Shown here one piece after another: positions 9,385-18,598 of a DNA stretch of 64,000 nucleotides. The translations under genes were made by a program, and so were the position numbers. The stretch's first letter is position 1, and every line of letters begins with the position of its first letter. The stretch spans positions 101,619 through 165,618 of the forward strand of contig NZ_JACYVI010000009.1 of the NCBI RefSeq assembly GCF_014842265.1, in the 5' to 3' direction. The stretch comes from Pseudomonas sp. CFBP 13711. GTDB lineage: Bacteria; Pseudomonadota; Gammaproteobacteria; Pseudomonadales; Pseudomonadaceae. The notes below the pieces were generated by a model. The model ran no database searches and was not told the origin of the DNA. It saw only the letters and a program-made list of their open reading frames with translations.

Positions 9385-9999
9385 CTAGAGCCCCCGGTGC
9401 TTGCTGATCGCATCCGCAATCTTCTTCGCCGGGACTTTTTGCAGGGTGCACAGCAACTGATGGGAGACACCGGCGAGACCGTGGGTGTCGCGCAGTTGGT
9501 GGCCCAGGTGCAGCGTCAGGTTGGCGGCCATTTCGGCATCGGCCATGGCCCGGTGAGCCTTGCCGGTGTGGGGCAAGCCGGCCCAGCTGGTGAGGGTGCC
9601 GAGTTTGTGGTTCGGCGCGTGGGGCAGAAGACGTCGCGCCAGCAGCATGGAGCAGGCGAAGCTTTGCACACGACTGCGCTTGATGCGCGACAGTTCGAAG
9701 TCCCAGAACTTCTGGTCGAACGAGGCGTTGTGCGCCACCAGCGGTGTCAGGCCGACGAACTCGGCAACTTCATTCATGACCCGTTCAGCCGGCGGCGCCG
9801 TGCGCAGCATGCTGTTGCTGATGCCGGTCAGGGATTCGATGAAGGACGGGATGCGCACGCCGGCGTTCATCAGGCTTTGATAGCGCTCGACGATGACGCC
9901 CTGCTCCACGATCACCACCGCGATTTCCGTGGCGCGGCAGTAGCTGCTGGGGGAAATGCCGGTGGTTTCAAAGTCGATGACGGCGATGCGTTCTTGCAT
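9385..9999 (-). CDS. DnaQ-like 3'-5' exonuclease
   Basis: This 204-residue protein is a single DEDDh exonuclease domain. ExoI is VIDFETTG near residue 8, ExoII is VAHNASFD in the middle, and ExoIII is HRAMADAEM, which supply the four acidic residues and the histidine that bind two metal ions. It could trim DNA or RNA ends. It is not DnaQ itself, which is longer and carries a polymerase-binding tail. It converges on the protease gene with only 21 bp between them and appears to be monocistronic. Confidence 0.82.
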   Translation of the reverse strand: MQERIAVIDFETTGISPSSYCRATEIAVVIVEQGVIVERYQSLMNAGVRIPSFIESLTGISNSMLRTAPPAERVMNEVAEFVGLTPLVAHNASFDQKFWDFELSRIKRSRVQSFACSMLLARRLLPHAPNHKLGTLTSWAGLPHTGKAHRAMADAEMAANLTLHLGHQLRDTHGLAGVSHQLLCTLQKVPAKKIADAISKHRGL

Positions 10000-10083
10000 G
10001 GAGGTGGCCTTAACAGTGACGATTTTTTTCGGAAAACGCGTGATGTTCAGGCATCACACTGTTCTGCAGCAAACTCAATTCCT

Positions 10084-10580
10084 GTGGGAGCGAGCTTGCT
10101 CGCGAAGACTTACTTTCAGCCCCAGAGAAAGTGGCTGAATGTCCCGGCCTCTTCGTGAGCAAGCTCACTCCCACAGGTCCTGCAACAACCGGCGATTTTG
10201 AGTCAGCTCACCGTCATGTGGGAGCGAGCTTGCTCGCGAAGGCTTACTTTCAGCCCCAGAGAAAGTGGCTGAATGTCCCGGCCTCTTCGTGAGCAAGCTC
10301 ACTCCCACAGGTCTTGCGCCAACCGGGAATCCCGAGCCGAATCACCCTCCCGTGGGAGTCGAGCTTGCTCGCGAAGGCTTACTTTCAGCCCCAGAGAAAG
10401 TGGCTGAATGCCCCGGCCTCTTCGTGAGCAAGCTCACTCCCACAGGTCTTGCGCCAACCGGGAATCCCGAGCCGAATCACCCTCCCGTGGGAGTCGAGCT
10501 TGCTCGCGAAGGCTTACTTTCAGCCCCAGAGAAAGTGGCTGAATGCCCCGGCCTCTTCGTGAGCAAGCTCACGCCCACAA
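10084..10580. repeat. Four tandem ~134-bp REP/BIME units
   Basis: Units begin with GTGGGAG at 10084, 10218, 10352 and 10487 (spacing 134, 134 and 135 bp). Each contains a forward REP core, GCGAGCTTGCTCGCGAAG, a conserved spacer with TTTCAGCCCCAGAGAAAGTGG, and an inverted REP core ending CTCACTCCCACA. The last two units share a one-base insertion (GGGAGTCGAGC), so they arose from one another most recently. A 112-codon frame running through the array is a by-product of the repeat and not a gene. Confidence 0.93.
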
Positions 10581-10636
10581 GTCATTCGTCGTCAGTCGCA
10601 TAGGCGACACAGACGCTGCTGCACCGAGGCGGTGGA

Positions 10637-11116
10637 TCAGGTCTTGAGCAGCAACCCGCCCTCGATCGGCACATAACGACTGGCCGCGCGGATCAACGAA
10701 TTGGCGGTCAACCCCGGTACGCCGTAGGCAATCGCTTCGACGCCGTGTTTGCTGATGATGCGCTCCAGCAACAGGTCAAAATCGCCATCGCCGGACGCCA
10801 GCACGACTTCATCGACATTCGGCGCGACGTCCATGATGTCGATGGTGATGCCCACGTCCCAGTCGCCCTTGGCCGAGCCGTCGCTGCGCTGGATGTAGGG
10901 TTTGAGTTTGACGGTGAAACCGAGGTTGCGCAGGATCTGCTGGAATTGCTGCTGCTTGCTGTCGCCACGGTCGATGGCATACGCATACGCCTCGACGATC
11001 TGCCCGCGCTGGCTGATGTCAGCCCACAGGGCGGCGTAATTGAAGTGACATCCGTGAGCCTGACGCACTGTGTAATACAGGTTCTGTACGTCGGCGAAGA
11101 CCGCGATTCTTCTCAC
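10637..11116 (-). CDS. NYN-domain (LabA/DUF88-like) protein
   Basis: This 159-residue protein has FADVQNLYY at the N-terminus and DVGITIDIMD then VVLASGDGDFDLLLE in the middle. These are the three acidic clusters of the NYN/PIN-like nuclease fold. The family is predicted to cleave RNA, and LabA-type members act as regulators; the target here is unknown. I prefer the GTG start at 11116 (AGGA 6 nt upstream) over the TTG at 11140 that gives eight more residues. It sits between the BIME array and a DUF2076 gene. Confidence 0.8.
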   Translation of the reverse strand: MRRIAVFADVQNLYYTVRQAHGCHFNYAALWADISQRGQIVEAYAYAIDRGDSKQQQFQQILRNLGFTVKLKPYIQRSDGSAKGDWDVGITIDIMDVAPNVDEVVLASGDGDFDLLLERIISKHGVEAIAYGVPGLTANSLIRAASRYVPIEGGLLLKT

Positions 11117-11280
11117 CCAAAATCCTCGATGCGCTGACAAGCGACAAGGGCCCGAACACCGGACCGGCGCTCAGTATGCCATTTTGGGAACGGGATTGAA
11201 GGATTGGGTGTGGAGGGCCGCAGCGTGCTGTCGGGGCAGCGGGGCATTCCTGGAGGATATGCCGCCGCTGCCTTTCGTTA

Positions 11281-12090
11281 TCAGACGAAAGAATCGTCGT
11301 CGTCAAACAAGCCGCCACCGGTGTCACTGCCGTAGTCAGTGTCGGCGAAGCCATTTGAATCACTGCCCCAGCTGTCATTGCCGGTACTGTCATTACCTGT
11401 CACGCGCTGCTGGTCGTCACCCCACCCACCGCTGCCGCCCTGATCGTGTTCGGCAGCAGGCTGGGCCGGCTGCTCCTGGATGATCTCGACGATCTCCTGC
11501 GGTTGGCTGTTGTGATGGAACAGGCTGCTGATGCCTTCCGCCAGCATCACGCCACCGGCCACGCCCGCTGCGGTTTTCAGGGCGCCGCCCAAGAAACCAC
11601 TGCCGACCGGGGCCGCCGGTGCCTGTTGCGGCTGGGCATAGTTTTGCTGTGGCTGAGCATAATTTTGCTGCGGCGCGCTTGCCGGACCGCTTTCACGCCA
11701 GCCGCCCGAGGAAGGTTGCGGGTTCGACAGACGCGAGAACGACGAAGCTGGCTGCTGAGCCTGGGGCTCACGGGAGCCGCCGCCGAAGATGCTCGACAGA
11801 AATCCACCGCCGCTGCCGGACTGGGCAGGCGCGGCGGACTTTGCCCGCTCCAGCTCAGCCCGCAGCTGTTGAATCTGCTCGTCGCGCTGACGGTTCTGGG
11901 CCTCCAGCTGCTTGATCGCGACTTCCTGCACGAGGATCGACTGCGCCATGTAATAAGGCGCGGCCGGCTGGCGAGTCAGGTGCTCCTTGATCAGCGCTTC
12001 GGCCTGCGCATCACGGGGGGCCGATTCGGTTTCTGCTTGCTTGAGCTTGCCAAACAAGCCATCGATCAGGGTTTGTTCTTCGCTGTTCAT
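11281..12090 (-). CDS. DUF2076 periplasmic ligand-binding-sensor-like protein
   Basis: The start MNSEEQTLIDGLFGKLKQAE is the hallmark of the DUF2076 family. It is followed by a helical region (about residues 15-95), a coiled segment (LEAQNRQRDEQIQQLRAELE), a Gly/Gln/Pro-rich low-complexity linker with near-identical repeats (QQNYAQPQQNYAQPQQ), a hydrophobic glycine-rich stretch (FLGGALKTAAGVAGGVMLAEG) and an acidic Gly/Asp-rich tail. The ATG at 12090 after GAGGTCGCC is preferred to the longer frame. Function is not established for this family. Confidence 0.75.
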   Translation of the reverse strand: MNSEEQTLIDGLFGKLKQAETESAPRDAQAEALIKEHLTRQPAAPYYMAQSILVQEVAIKQLEAQNRQRDEQIQQLRAELERAKSAAPAQSGSGGGFLSSIFGGGSREPQAQQPASSFSRLSNPQPSSGGWRESGPASAPQQNYAQPQQNYAQPQQAPAAPVGSGFLGGALKTAAGVAGGVMLAEGISSLFHHNSQPQEIVEIIQEQPAQPAAEHDQGGSGGWGDDQQRVTGNDSTGNDSWGSDSNGFADTDYGSDTGGGLFDDDDSFV

Positions 12091-12279
12091 GGCGACCTCG
12101 TTAGATTGCCGTAGGAATTCTGTTCTGAGCCGTTGCTCGGACATAGCCAGTAATGGGGCTGTTCAAGGGCGTTTCAATAGGATGTAAAAAAAGTTAAGAA
12201 AGCCGGCTAGTGGGTGCCGGTTGGCCGGTTCCGCGGCGCTACGTTACAGTGTCGGCCTGCTTATCCCTGTGATCCGTTC

Positions 12280-12933
12280 ATGAATCCGCTGACCATTCTG
12301 CAAGACTCGCTGTACTTCTTCCGACGCAACTTCGGCAGCATTCTTACGTTGTGCCTGCCCTTGGTAGTGCTGGAGGCCCTGACCAAACAGCTCATCGGCT
12401 TCGGGCAGGGCAACGGCGTCGCGCCACTGTTGGTCGGGCTGCTTTTTTATCCGCTCTACACCGGTGCGCTGATCCTTTTCCTGGATGCGAAAACCCGGGG
12501 CGAAGAGCCGGTCAAATCCAGCCTGTGGGCCGTGGCGTTGCGCATGTGGCCCACGTTCGCGGTGCTGACGGCGCTGAGCACCCTGCTGATCATGGCCGGC
12601 ATGTCGCTGTTCATCCTGCCGGGCGTGTGGGTGATGATCAAACTGCAGCTGTCGGAATACTTGCTGGTATTGCGCGGGATGGGGCCGCTGGAGGCGATGC
12701 GCGAAAGCTTCAGAATGACGCAGGGCCACGTGGTGCGGATTTTCGTCTGCATGCTGTGCGTTTACATCCCGCTGTCGCTGCTCGAGGCGCTCAGTTATTA
12801 CGTGCTCCCAGACCAGCAAAGCCCGATGCTGTCGATTGCGGTGGACAGTGTTTCCAGCTTCCTGCAGCTGCTTATCAGCGTGATGATGTTCCGGTTGTTC
12901 ATGCTCATTGACCCGCCCGCGCGGTCGGCCTGA
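12280..12933 (+). CDS. YciC-family inner-membrane protein
   Basis: This 217-residue hydrophobic protein has about five to six membrane segments. Features seen are MNPLTILQDSLYFFRRNFG at the amphipathic N-terminus, LILFLDAKTRGEEPV in a loop, and ESFRMTQGHVVRIFVC late in the protein, which fits the YciC (UPF0259) group of unknown function. The ATG at 12280 matches the family start. It ends 4 bp before the next gene, so the two are probably co-transcribed. Confidence 0.65.
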   Translation: MNPLTILQDSLYFFRRNFGSILTLCLPLVVLEALTKQLIGFGQGNGVAPLLVGLLFYPLYTGALILFLDAKTRGEEPVKSSLWAVALRMWPTFAVLTALSTLLIMAGMSLFILPGVWVMIKLQLSEYLLVLRGMGPLEAMRESFRMTQGHVVRIFVCMLCVYIPLSLLEALSYYVLPDQQSPMLSIAVDSVSSFLQLLISVMMFRLFMLIDPPARSA

Positions 12934-12937
12934 GAAG

Positions 12938-14029
12938 ATGGCACGTCCGACGCGGTATCTGCTTTACCTCGCGGCGTGTGCCGGGCTGTTCGTGATACTG
13001 CTTTATGACGTGACCTGGCACCCCGCCCGACACGAGCAGGTGGCGGTATCCCGCAACGCGAAGGACGGAAAGCCACCGGTATTGGCGCCGGGTCAGACGC
13101 TCAAGGTGATGACCTGGAACATTCAATACCTGGCCGGCAAGCGTTATGTCTTCTGGTACGACCTGCCCGACGGCAGCGGCCCGGACGAGCGCCCGACCCC
13201 GGAAGATCTGGCGTACAACCTCGATGAAGTCGCACGGGTCATCCGCGATGAGCAGCCGGACATCGTCTTGCTGCAGGAAGTCGACGACGGCGCGAAGAAC
13301 ACCGACTACGGCAACCAACTAGCCCTGCTCCAGGCGCGCGTCGCCGACCTGTACCCCTGCAGCAGCGAGGCGTTTGACTGGAAGTCCGACTTCGTGCCGG
13401 ATAGCCACATCTTCGGCAGCGTCGGCCGCAAACTGGCGACGCTGAGCCGCTACCAACTGGACAGCGCCGAACGTCTGCACCTGCCCTCGCCGTCCGGCCA
13501 TTTCATCAGCCGCCTGTTTCAACCTCAACCTGCGCTGCTGGTCAGCTACCTGCCGCTGAGCGATGGCCGACATCTGGCGGTGACAAACACGCACCTGGGC
13601 GATGCGCCGGGGGGCGACGTGCGAAAACGGCAAGTAGCCTCAGTTCGTCAGTTGCAACAAACATTCGAGCAAAACGGCACGCTGTGGATAACCGGCGGAG
13701 ATTTCAACCTGCTGCCACAGGGGCAATATCAGCGGCTACCTGCCGAGCAGCGCGCGCCGTTTGCGGCAGAGAGTGAGCTGCGTGGCTTGTGGGAAAGCTT
13801 CCCGATGATCCCGAGCAATGAAGACGTGGCCGGTGAGGACCGTCGCACGTGGTACACCCGCTTCCCTAACGATCCCCGCATCAGCGGCCCGGACCGGACG
13901 CAGGATTTTCTGTTCTACAGCCCGAAGCTGAAACGGGTCGAGGCACGGGTGAGGCAGGCGGATACGTTGTTGATTTCTGATCACATGCCGGTGATCGCGC
14001 GGTTCAGAGTCCCAGCGCAGGGTGAGTAA
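12938..14029 (+). CDS. Endonuclease/exonuclease/phosphatase (EEP) family hydrolase
   Basis: This 363-residue protein has one N-terminal hydrophobic segment (YLLYLAACAGLFVILLYDV, signal anchor or signal peptide) and then an EEP fold. MTWNIQYLAG, LLQEVDDGAKNTDYG, TNTHLGDAPGG, GGDFNLLP and SDHMPVIARF supply the metal-binding Asn/Glu/Asp and the catalytic His pair. Such enzymes cut phosphodiester bonds in nucleic acids, phosphoinositides or sphingomyelin. The N-terminal segment places this one in the membrane or periplasm. Start ATG 12938 follows GAGAAG. Its substrate is unknown. Confidence 0.78.
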   Translation: MARPTRYLLYLAACAGLFVILLYDVTWHPARHEQVAVSRNAKDGKPPVLAPGQTLKVMTWNIQYLAGKRYVFWYDLPDGSGPDERPTPEDLAYNLDEVARVIRDEQPDIVLLQEVDDGAKNTDYGNQLALLQARVADLYPCSSEAFDWKSDFVPDSHIFGSVGRKLATLSRYQLDSAERLHLPSPSGHFISRLFQPQPALLVSYLPLSDGRHLAVTNTHLGDAPGGDVRKRQVASVRQLQQTFEQNGTLWITGGDFNLLPQGQYQRLPAEQRAPFAAESELRGLWESFPMIPSNEDVAGEDRRTWYTRFPNDPRISGPDRTQDFLFYSPKLKRVEARVRQADTLLISDHMPVIARFRVPAQGE

Positions 14030-14076
14030 ACCCTCTGTACGGATGCACAAGAGAGTCGTTTGATCTGAACCGACCA

Positions 14077-14095
14077 GTGCCGGATTGCCCGGCAC
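14077..14095. terminator. Hairpin between convergent genes
   Basis: GTGCCGG, a 5-nt loop, and CCGGCAC form a perfect 7-bp stem between the ends of the EEP and receptor genes. No T-run follows on either side, so it is at best a weak or factor-dependent terminator. Confidence 0.4.
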
Positions 14096-14107
14096 CGATC
14101 GCTGCCA

Positions 14108-16237
14108 TCAGAACGTGACGCTGGCAGTCAGCCGCGCAGTTCGGAGCGCTCCCTCCTCCACCTGGAGCGTGCTGCTGCCCGTGGTGGCCGGGTAGTATTC
14201 CTTGTTGAACAGGTTGTCGATGTTCAACTGCAGACTGGTCTTGTAGTCATGGGTGGGTAAATCCCAGCGCACAAAGGCATCGGCCGTCGTGTAGCTGTCC
14301 AGCCAAAAGCTGTTGGCATCGTCGCCCGGCCGCTCTCCGACGTATCGGGCACCTGCGCCGACATGCCACTTGCCGGTTTCGGCAGGCAGCCCGAGTTGAT
14401 GGCTGAGGTACAGGCTCGCGGTGTGCATCGGCGCATTGGGCAAGCGGTTGCCTTCCTGCTCGGGTGATTCTGCGTTTTTCAGCACTTCCGTGTGGTCATA
14501 GGCGTAGGTGCCGATGATGCTCCAGTTACGCGCGATCTCTCCTGTCACATCCAGTTCAACCCCTCGCGAGCGCGCCTTCCCTACCGCATCGTCAATGCTG
14601 TCGCCGTTTGCCTGCAGCACGCTGTTCACAAGGTTTTTCTTGACGATGTCATACACGGCCAGGTTCACGTTGAGCGCCTGGACCGGGCTGTATTTGACAC
14701 CCACTTCGTAGCTGCGACCTTCGGTAGGCTTGAAGGTGTTGCCTGCATCGTCGGCATCATTCGGCACGAAGGAACGGCTGTAGTTGGCGTAGAGCGCGAC
14801 GTTGTCGGCCGGCTGATAAACAATCCCGCCAAAGGGCAGAAACTTGTCGCCGTTGGAATCGGCACCCGGCGCATAGGCGCTGCCCAGCCCCTGATCGCTG
14901 TATTGATCCCAGTGTTCCTGACGACCACCAAACACCAGAATCCAGCGATCGTTAAGGTGCCAGTTGTCCTTGAAGTACGCCGAGGTGGTGACGAGGTTAT
15001 TTTCGGCGTTGCTCTGGGCCGCACTGACCGTCGCAGGCTCAGCCAGATTGCCGTAGGTGGGGTTCTGGATGTCGAGGTTGCCGGCGGTGCTGCTGGCGTT
15101 GCGATAGGTTTTACCGCGGTATTTATCCAGCGACTCGTTGTCCACCCCAACGACAATCTCATGCCGCTGGCCGAACAACTGCTGATCGCCTATGAAGTCC
15201 AGCGCGCTATAGCGGCTCTCGTAGTCATAGTGCCCGCCATTGGCAATACGGCGCAGGGTGTCGCCTTTCAAGGTGCTGGGCTGTGCAATCGCCAGGCTGT
15301 AACGATCCTCGGTCCATCCGTAGGTCAACCGGCTTTTCCAGGCATCATTAAGTTGATACTCGAACTTCGCGGTGGTGCTTTGGCTGATGCCGACGGTCTT
15401 GGCCCAGCGCTCATCCAGACGATCGCGGTAACTGATGTCGGCCGGGTGGCCATTGGCGAACACGGTGCCGCGGTCAAAGGGGCTGGCGTAATCGTTATAG
15501 GTGTAGGCCAGCGAGAAACTGGCGCGGTCGCCGACCCAGGCGATCGATGGCGCAATAAGCGTGTGCTCATCGACACCGTAATTACGCCAGTAGTCCTCGT
15601 GGGAGCGCTCGGCAACCAGCCGGTACGCCAAGTTGGTATCGCCCAGCGGCCCGGTGGTGTCCACACCAAACGTCCCGCCGCCTTCGCTGTAGCCAGATCC
15701 GGTCAAGGTCGTGCTTTGGGTGAACTGCGGTTGTTTGCTGATCACATTGATCAGCCCGCCCGGCTCCAGCGCGCCATACATCAGCGATGCCGGGCCTTTC
15801 AACACTTCCACGTGATCAGTAGTGGCGCCGAGATTGCGGCCAATCGCCGAGCGGACCCCGTCCCGCAAAATGGAGTTGTCGTCGTTGCTTCCAAATCCGC
15901 GCTTGATCACAGCATCCTTGGTGCCCCCCAACGTGTTCGTCTGGGACACACCACTGACGAAGCGCATGGCGTCGTTGAGATCTTTGACCTGGTAGTCATC
16001 CAGGGTTTGCGCAGTGACCGTGTTGACGGTTTGGGCTTCATCTCTATTCTGGGTGGAGGTCTTGCTGGCGGTGCTCCCTTCAGAAACCGTATAGCTTCCC
16101 GAGCCGTCAGCCGCATCGCGTGTGGACTGGATGACACTGGGCGCCAACTCGGTGACCGTCTGGGCAGCCATTGCAAAACCAGGTAAGGCAGAACACAGCA
16201 GGACTGATGCATGAGTGCGGTTAAAGAGCTTGACCAC
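14108..16237 (-). CDS. TonB-dependent siderophore receptor (FhuA-like)
   Basis: This outer-membrane receptor imports a ferric siderophore using TonB energy. The 709-residue protein has a signal peptide (MVKLFNRTHASVLLCS to about residue 25), a plug domain with VISKQPQ and LKGPASLMYGALEPGGLINV (the classic ferrisiderophore plug signature), and a long beta-barrel ending in the aromatic-terminated strand TARLTASVTF. I choose GTG 16237, 7 nt after GGAG; the ATG-like 16267 start has no such site. A Fur-box match lies 30 bp upstream. No TonB-box sensor extension (FpvA-type) is obvious. Whether it takes up the product of the NRPS genes 25 kb away is unknown. Confidence 0.88.
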   Translation of the reverse strand: MVKLFNRTHASVLLCSALPGFAMAAQTVTELAPSVIQSTRDAADGSGSYTVSEGSTASKTSTQNRDEAQTVNTVTAQTLDDYQVKDLNDAMRFVSGVSQTNTLGGTKDAVIKRGFGSNDDNSILRDGVRSAIGRNLGATTDHVEVLKGPASLMYGALEPGGLINVISKQPQFTQSTTLTGSGYSEGGGTFGVDTTGPLGDTNLAYRLVAERSHEDYWRNYGVDEHTLIAPSIAWVGDRASFSLAYTYNDYASPFDRGTVFANGHPADISYRDRLDERWAKTVGISQSTTAKFEYQLNDAWKSRLTYGWTEDRYSLAIAQPSTLKGDTLRRIANGGHYDYESRYSALDFIGDQQLFGQRHEIVVGVDNESLDKYRGKTYRNASSTAGNLDIQNPTYGNLAEPATVSAAQSNAENNLVTTSAYFKDNWHLNDRWILVFGGRQEHWDQYSDQGLGSAYAPGADSNGDKFLPFGGIVYQPADNVALYANYSRSFVPNDADDAGNTFKPTEGRSYEVGVKYSPVQALNVNLAVYDIVKKNLVNSVLQANGDSIDDAVGKARSRGVELDVTGEIARNWSIIGTYAYDHTEVLKNAESPEQEGNRLPNAPMHTASLYLSHQLGLPAETGKWHVGAGARYVGERPGDDANSFWLDSYTTADAFVRWDLPTHDYKTSLQLNIDNLFNKEYYPATTGSSTLQVEEGALRTARLTASVTF

Positions 16238-16266
16238 GAGCTGACTCCGTAATTGAAACGAGTGCA

Positions 16267-16285
16267 AATGCGATTCGTTACTATT
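16267..16285 (-). promoter_or_regulatory. Candidate Fur box
   Basis: On the minus strand the 19 bases AATAGTAACGAATCGCATT match 15 of 19 positions of the AATGATAACGATTCTCATT-type Fur site. It lies 30-48 bp upstream of the chosen receptor start, the right place for iron repression. Confidence 0.6.
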
Positions 16286-17005
16286 ACACGGGTTGAGCTC
16301 GCATTTACCTCACATGGCGTGTGAAGTTTTTTTACATCCGCTCGTTGTCATGCCCTTGTGCTGCCGTTCACTTCCTCGGCTTCACCCGCGCGGTCGGCTC
16401 AGCGATCAGCGGATCGTCTGGCCAATAGTACTTAGTATCACCTACCCCCCTTGAGGATTGACAGTGCACTGGCCCTGGAATTCTTTGGGGGAAGCGCAAA
16501 TGGAGCGAACTACGGTTGACTGTCAATCTGCATGCCTATTATTGACTAATCCCTCCTTGTCCCCGGTTCTGGATTGACAGGTCCTCCAGGTTCATTCACT
16601 GCCATTGAGCAGGTATATTGACAGAACGGCACATAGCAATGTCTGGTTCTGGGTGGTAATTGTAGGTTGCACATGCACCGGCGTAAGATATCAGCTCAGT
16701 TCATCAGTCGAGGGTGGAGCAAGTGTCCAGTGGCCAAATCAGTGAGGGCGACTGTGAATGTCAGGACACAGGCGATGGCAGCGGGGACGTGATCGCCGAT
16801 ATTCCTCCAGACGTCTTTGCAATAATGAAAGTCGGTCTTGATGTTACTGAACATCGAATTGTTGAAGGGTCGATAGCTCCGAGGCCAATCCGCGATGCTG
16901 ACAAGAAATACTGAAGCCGGTATCGACCCAAAACAAACGTTCGCAAAGAGGAAATTTCATCCTGGGGCGGACTTCCGCCCCATCCAATGGCAAATCTCCG
17001 CTAAG
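16286..17005. other. Boundary region between core-like genes and the island
   Basis: No well-supported gene is seen. Four copies of a TTGACAG-like heptamer lie within about 180 bp: ATTGACAG at about 16458-16465, the near-palindrome TTGACTGTCAA at about 16515-16525, ATTGACAG at about 16573-16580 and ATTGACAG at about 16617-16624. A possible 66-codon frame (GTG 16714 to 16914) has no recognised motif and a poor ribosome binding site. No tRNA or clear attachment site was found here. Confidence 0.35.
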
Positions 17006-18421
17006 TTAGTAAGCAGAGAGTATGCGCACATAGCTAGTCTCACGCCCCAAATTCGGTAAGTGCTGATCGGTGCTCCCGACAATTGCGCTGAGCGCGTTTT
17101 TAGTAACTTGATTTGCAGTCAAAGGAAGGAAGTTCATAGCCAGCTGTTTGAATAAGGACGAGCAATTTCGTAAGGCCAGCCGGGCTTGAATCTGGCGATC
17201 GGTCAAAAGCCTTACAAACACCACGAACTCTTCTTCACCGAACCGGGAAATCATGTCTTGGTATTTGGGTACGGCCATTTCAGAAATCCCATATCCATTG
17301 CCTATTCTCGCCATTACTAAAGTATTAACATAGGGAACTCGAACACTTTCAGGAATCTGGCCATTTGCAGGAACATAAGCCGAAAGATTTCGCGCGTGTG
17401 CTGGTTCGTTGTGGAAGTTGTTAAATCCGCTATGCGCATTGAAAAGCGCAGTAATGCAGGCTGACATTTCAACTGCTAACGAATCAGGAGATAAATATCC
17501 CAACCCTCCAACACCTTGAAGAAATTCATGCGCCAACACTTTCCGTACATTTTCTCCGTTTTCAGCGAATGTTGTAAAGCGAAAGCCACATTCGTATCGC
17601 GTCTCATCTGGAGCTAACGTCCAACACTTAGCCCCTACCAATCTAATATTTGTTTTTACCTGGATAGATGTATTGTCAGCTGTATACATTCCGTAAATAG
17701 CTCTTAACAGCGACTTGATAATATCGACAGGCAGACGTTCCATACCAACACGGATGTGCTGAGCATCCTGCTCTGCAAGTACCTGAGTCCGGATGCTGTG
17801 CAGGAAGCGCTTCACTTCAATTGCAGCCGGCTCAGGCTCCTTAGAAATAACTTCTCTGAGGCAGGTTTCAAGCCAAGAAATAAGTTGGAGGCCAGTAAGC
17901 TCATTTTGATTCGGATGGGCAGCGCTAGCCCAATTCCGCATATCTCGGATATAATCAAGATGGCGATATCCAATATCAGATAAAATGCCGGTAACATGGC
18001 AGCCGCGAACCAGCTCCCACTCCTCGATTTTCACAAGGTCTTCTTCTCCGCGAAGCTTGCTTCGACGCGTTGCGTCAGTAATGACACTGTCGTAGAAATA
18101 CTCCAAATCGAAACGGGCAACCTTCTTCCTTAAATTAACAACCGTTTCATCCCAAATGAAGTTTAGGGCCGCATCAAAAAGCCCTGCGCCACAGGCAGCA
18201 ATGAACTTTGAAATATAAAGTGACTCGCCACGCTTGACAAGATCTATGCTGCCAATAACATCCGGCAGGTTGCCGATGACGCGCTGACGCTCTTGAATCG
18301 GAACCAAAACGTTGTCCGTTGGAAGGCCTAGATGATTAAGATAACTGACCAGCGCCGCAGTAAATTGATCTACGCCGGTCGAGACTTGATTTTGCGCAAC
18401 AAGGATTGGAGGTAAAGACAT
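17006..18421 (-). CDS. Hypothetical protein with HEPN-like motif
   Basis: This 471-residue protein is not recognised. Around residues 180-192 it has RDMRNWASAAHPNQNEL. The pattern RN-x5-H followed by P resembles the R-x4-6-H motif of HEPN RNase/abortive-infection domains (compare RNxxAHP in related families). The middle and C-terminal parts are soluble and mixed alpha/beta with no clear motif. It is transcribed alone at the edge of a region rich in restriction and mobile DNA, so a defence role is a reasonable guess, not a finding. Lower GC than the core genes suggests acquired DNA. Confidence 0.6.
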   Translation of the reverse strand: MSLPPILVAQNQVSTGVDQFTAALVSYLNHLGLPTDNVLVPIQERQRVIGNLPDVIGSIDLVKRGESLYISKFIAACGAGLFDAALNFIWDETVVNLRKKVARFDLEYFYDSVITDATRRSKLRGEEDLVKIEEWELVRGCHVTGILSDIGYRHLDYIRDMRNWASAAHPNQNELTGLQLISWLETCLREVISKEPEPAAIEVKRFLHSIRTQVLAEQDAQHIRVGMERLPVDIIKSLLRAIYGMYTADNTSIQVKTNIRLVGAKCWTLAPDETRYECGFRFTTFAENGENVRKVLAHEFLQGVGGLGYLSPDSLAVEMSACITALFNAHSGFNNFHNEPAHARNLSAYVPANGQIPESVRVPYVNTLVMARIGNGYGISEMAVPKYQDMISRFGEEEFVVFVRLLTDRQIQARLALRNCSSLFKQLAMNFLPLTANQVTKNALSAIVGSTDQHLPNLGRETSYVRILSAY

Positions 18422-18598
18422 TGGATGCGCTCCGTGGCTGTTAATTGGGTACAGCCTAGTGATGAATATTCACGTCGGGCCGTATTCATTCGCAAACATC
18501 GAGTGGAAAGCGGTTCATCCTAGGCCATAATCGCTCTAGGAGAACTGATTAAGTCCGCTGAACGCATCCTGCCGCGAGAGCGGTTGCATCACCGTTCG

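Noticed and set aside
10265..10603. 112-codon plus-strand frame with repeated peptide GLFVSKLTPTGLAPTG
   Set aside because: It is generated by the tandem BIME units; no ribosome binding site and no family.
14492..16186. Long plus-strand frame (564 codons) opposite the TonB-dependent receptor
   Set aside because: Antisense shadow of a high-GC gene; no motifs, while the minus strand carries clear receptor signatures.
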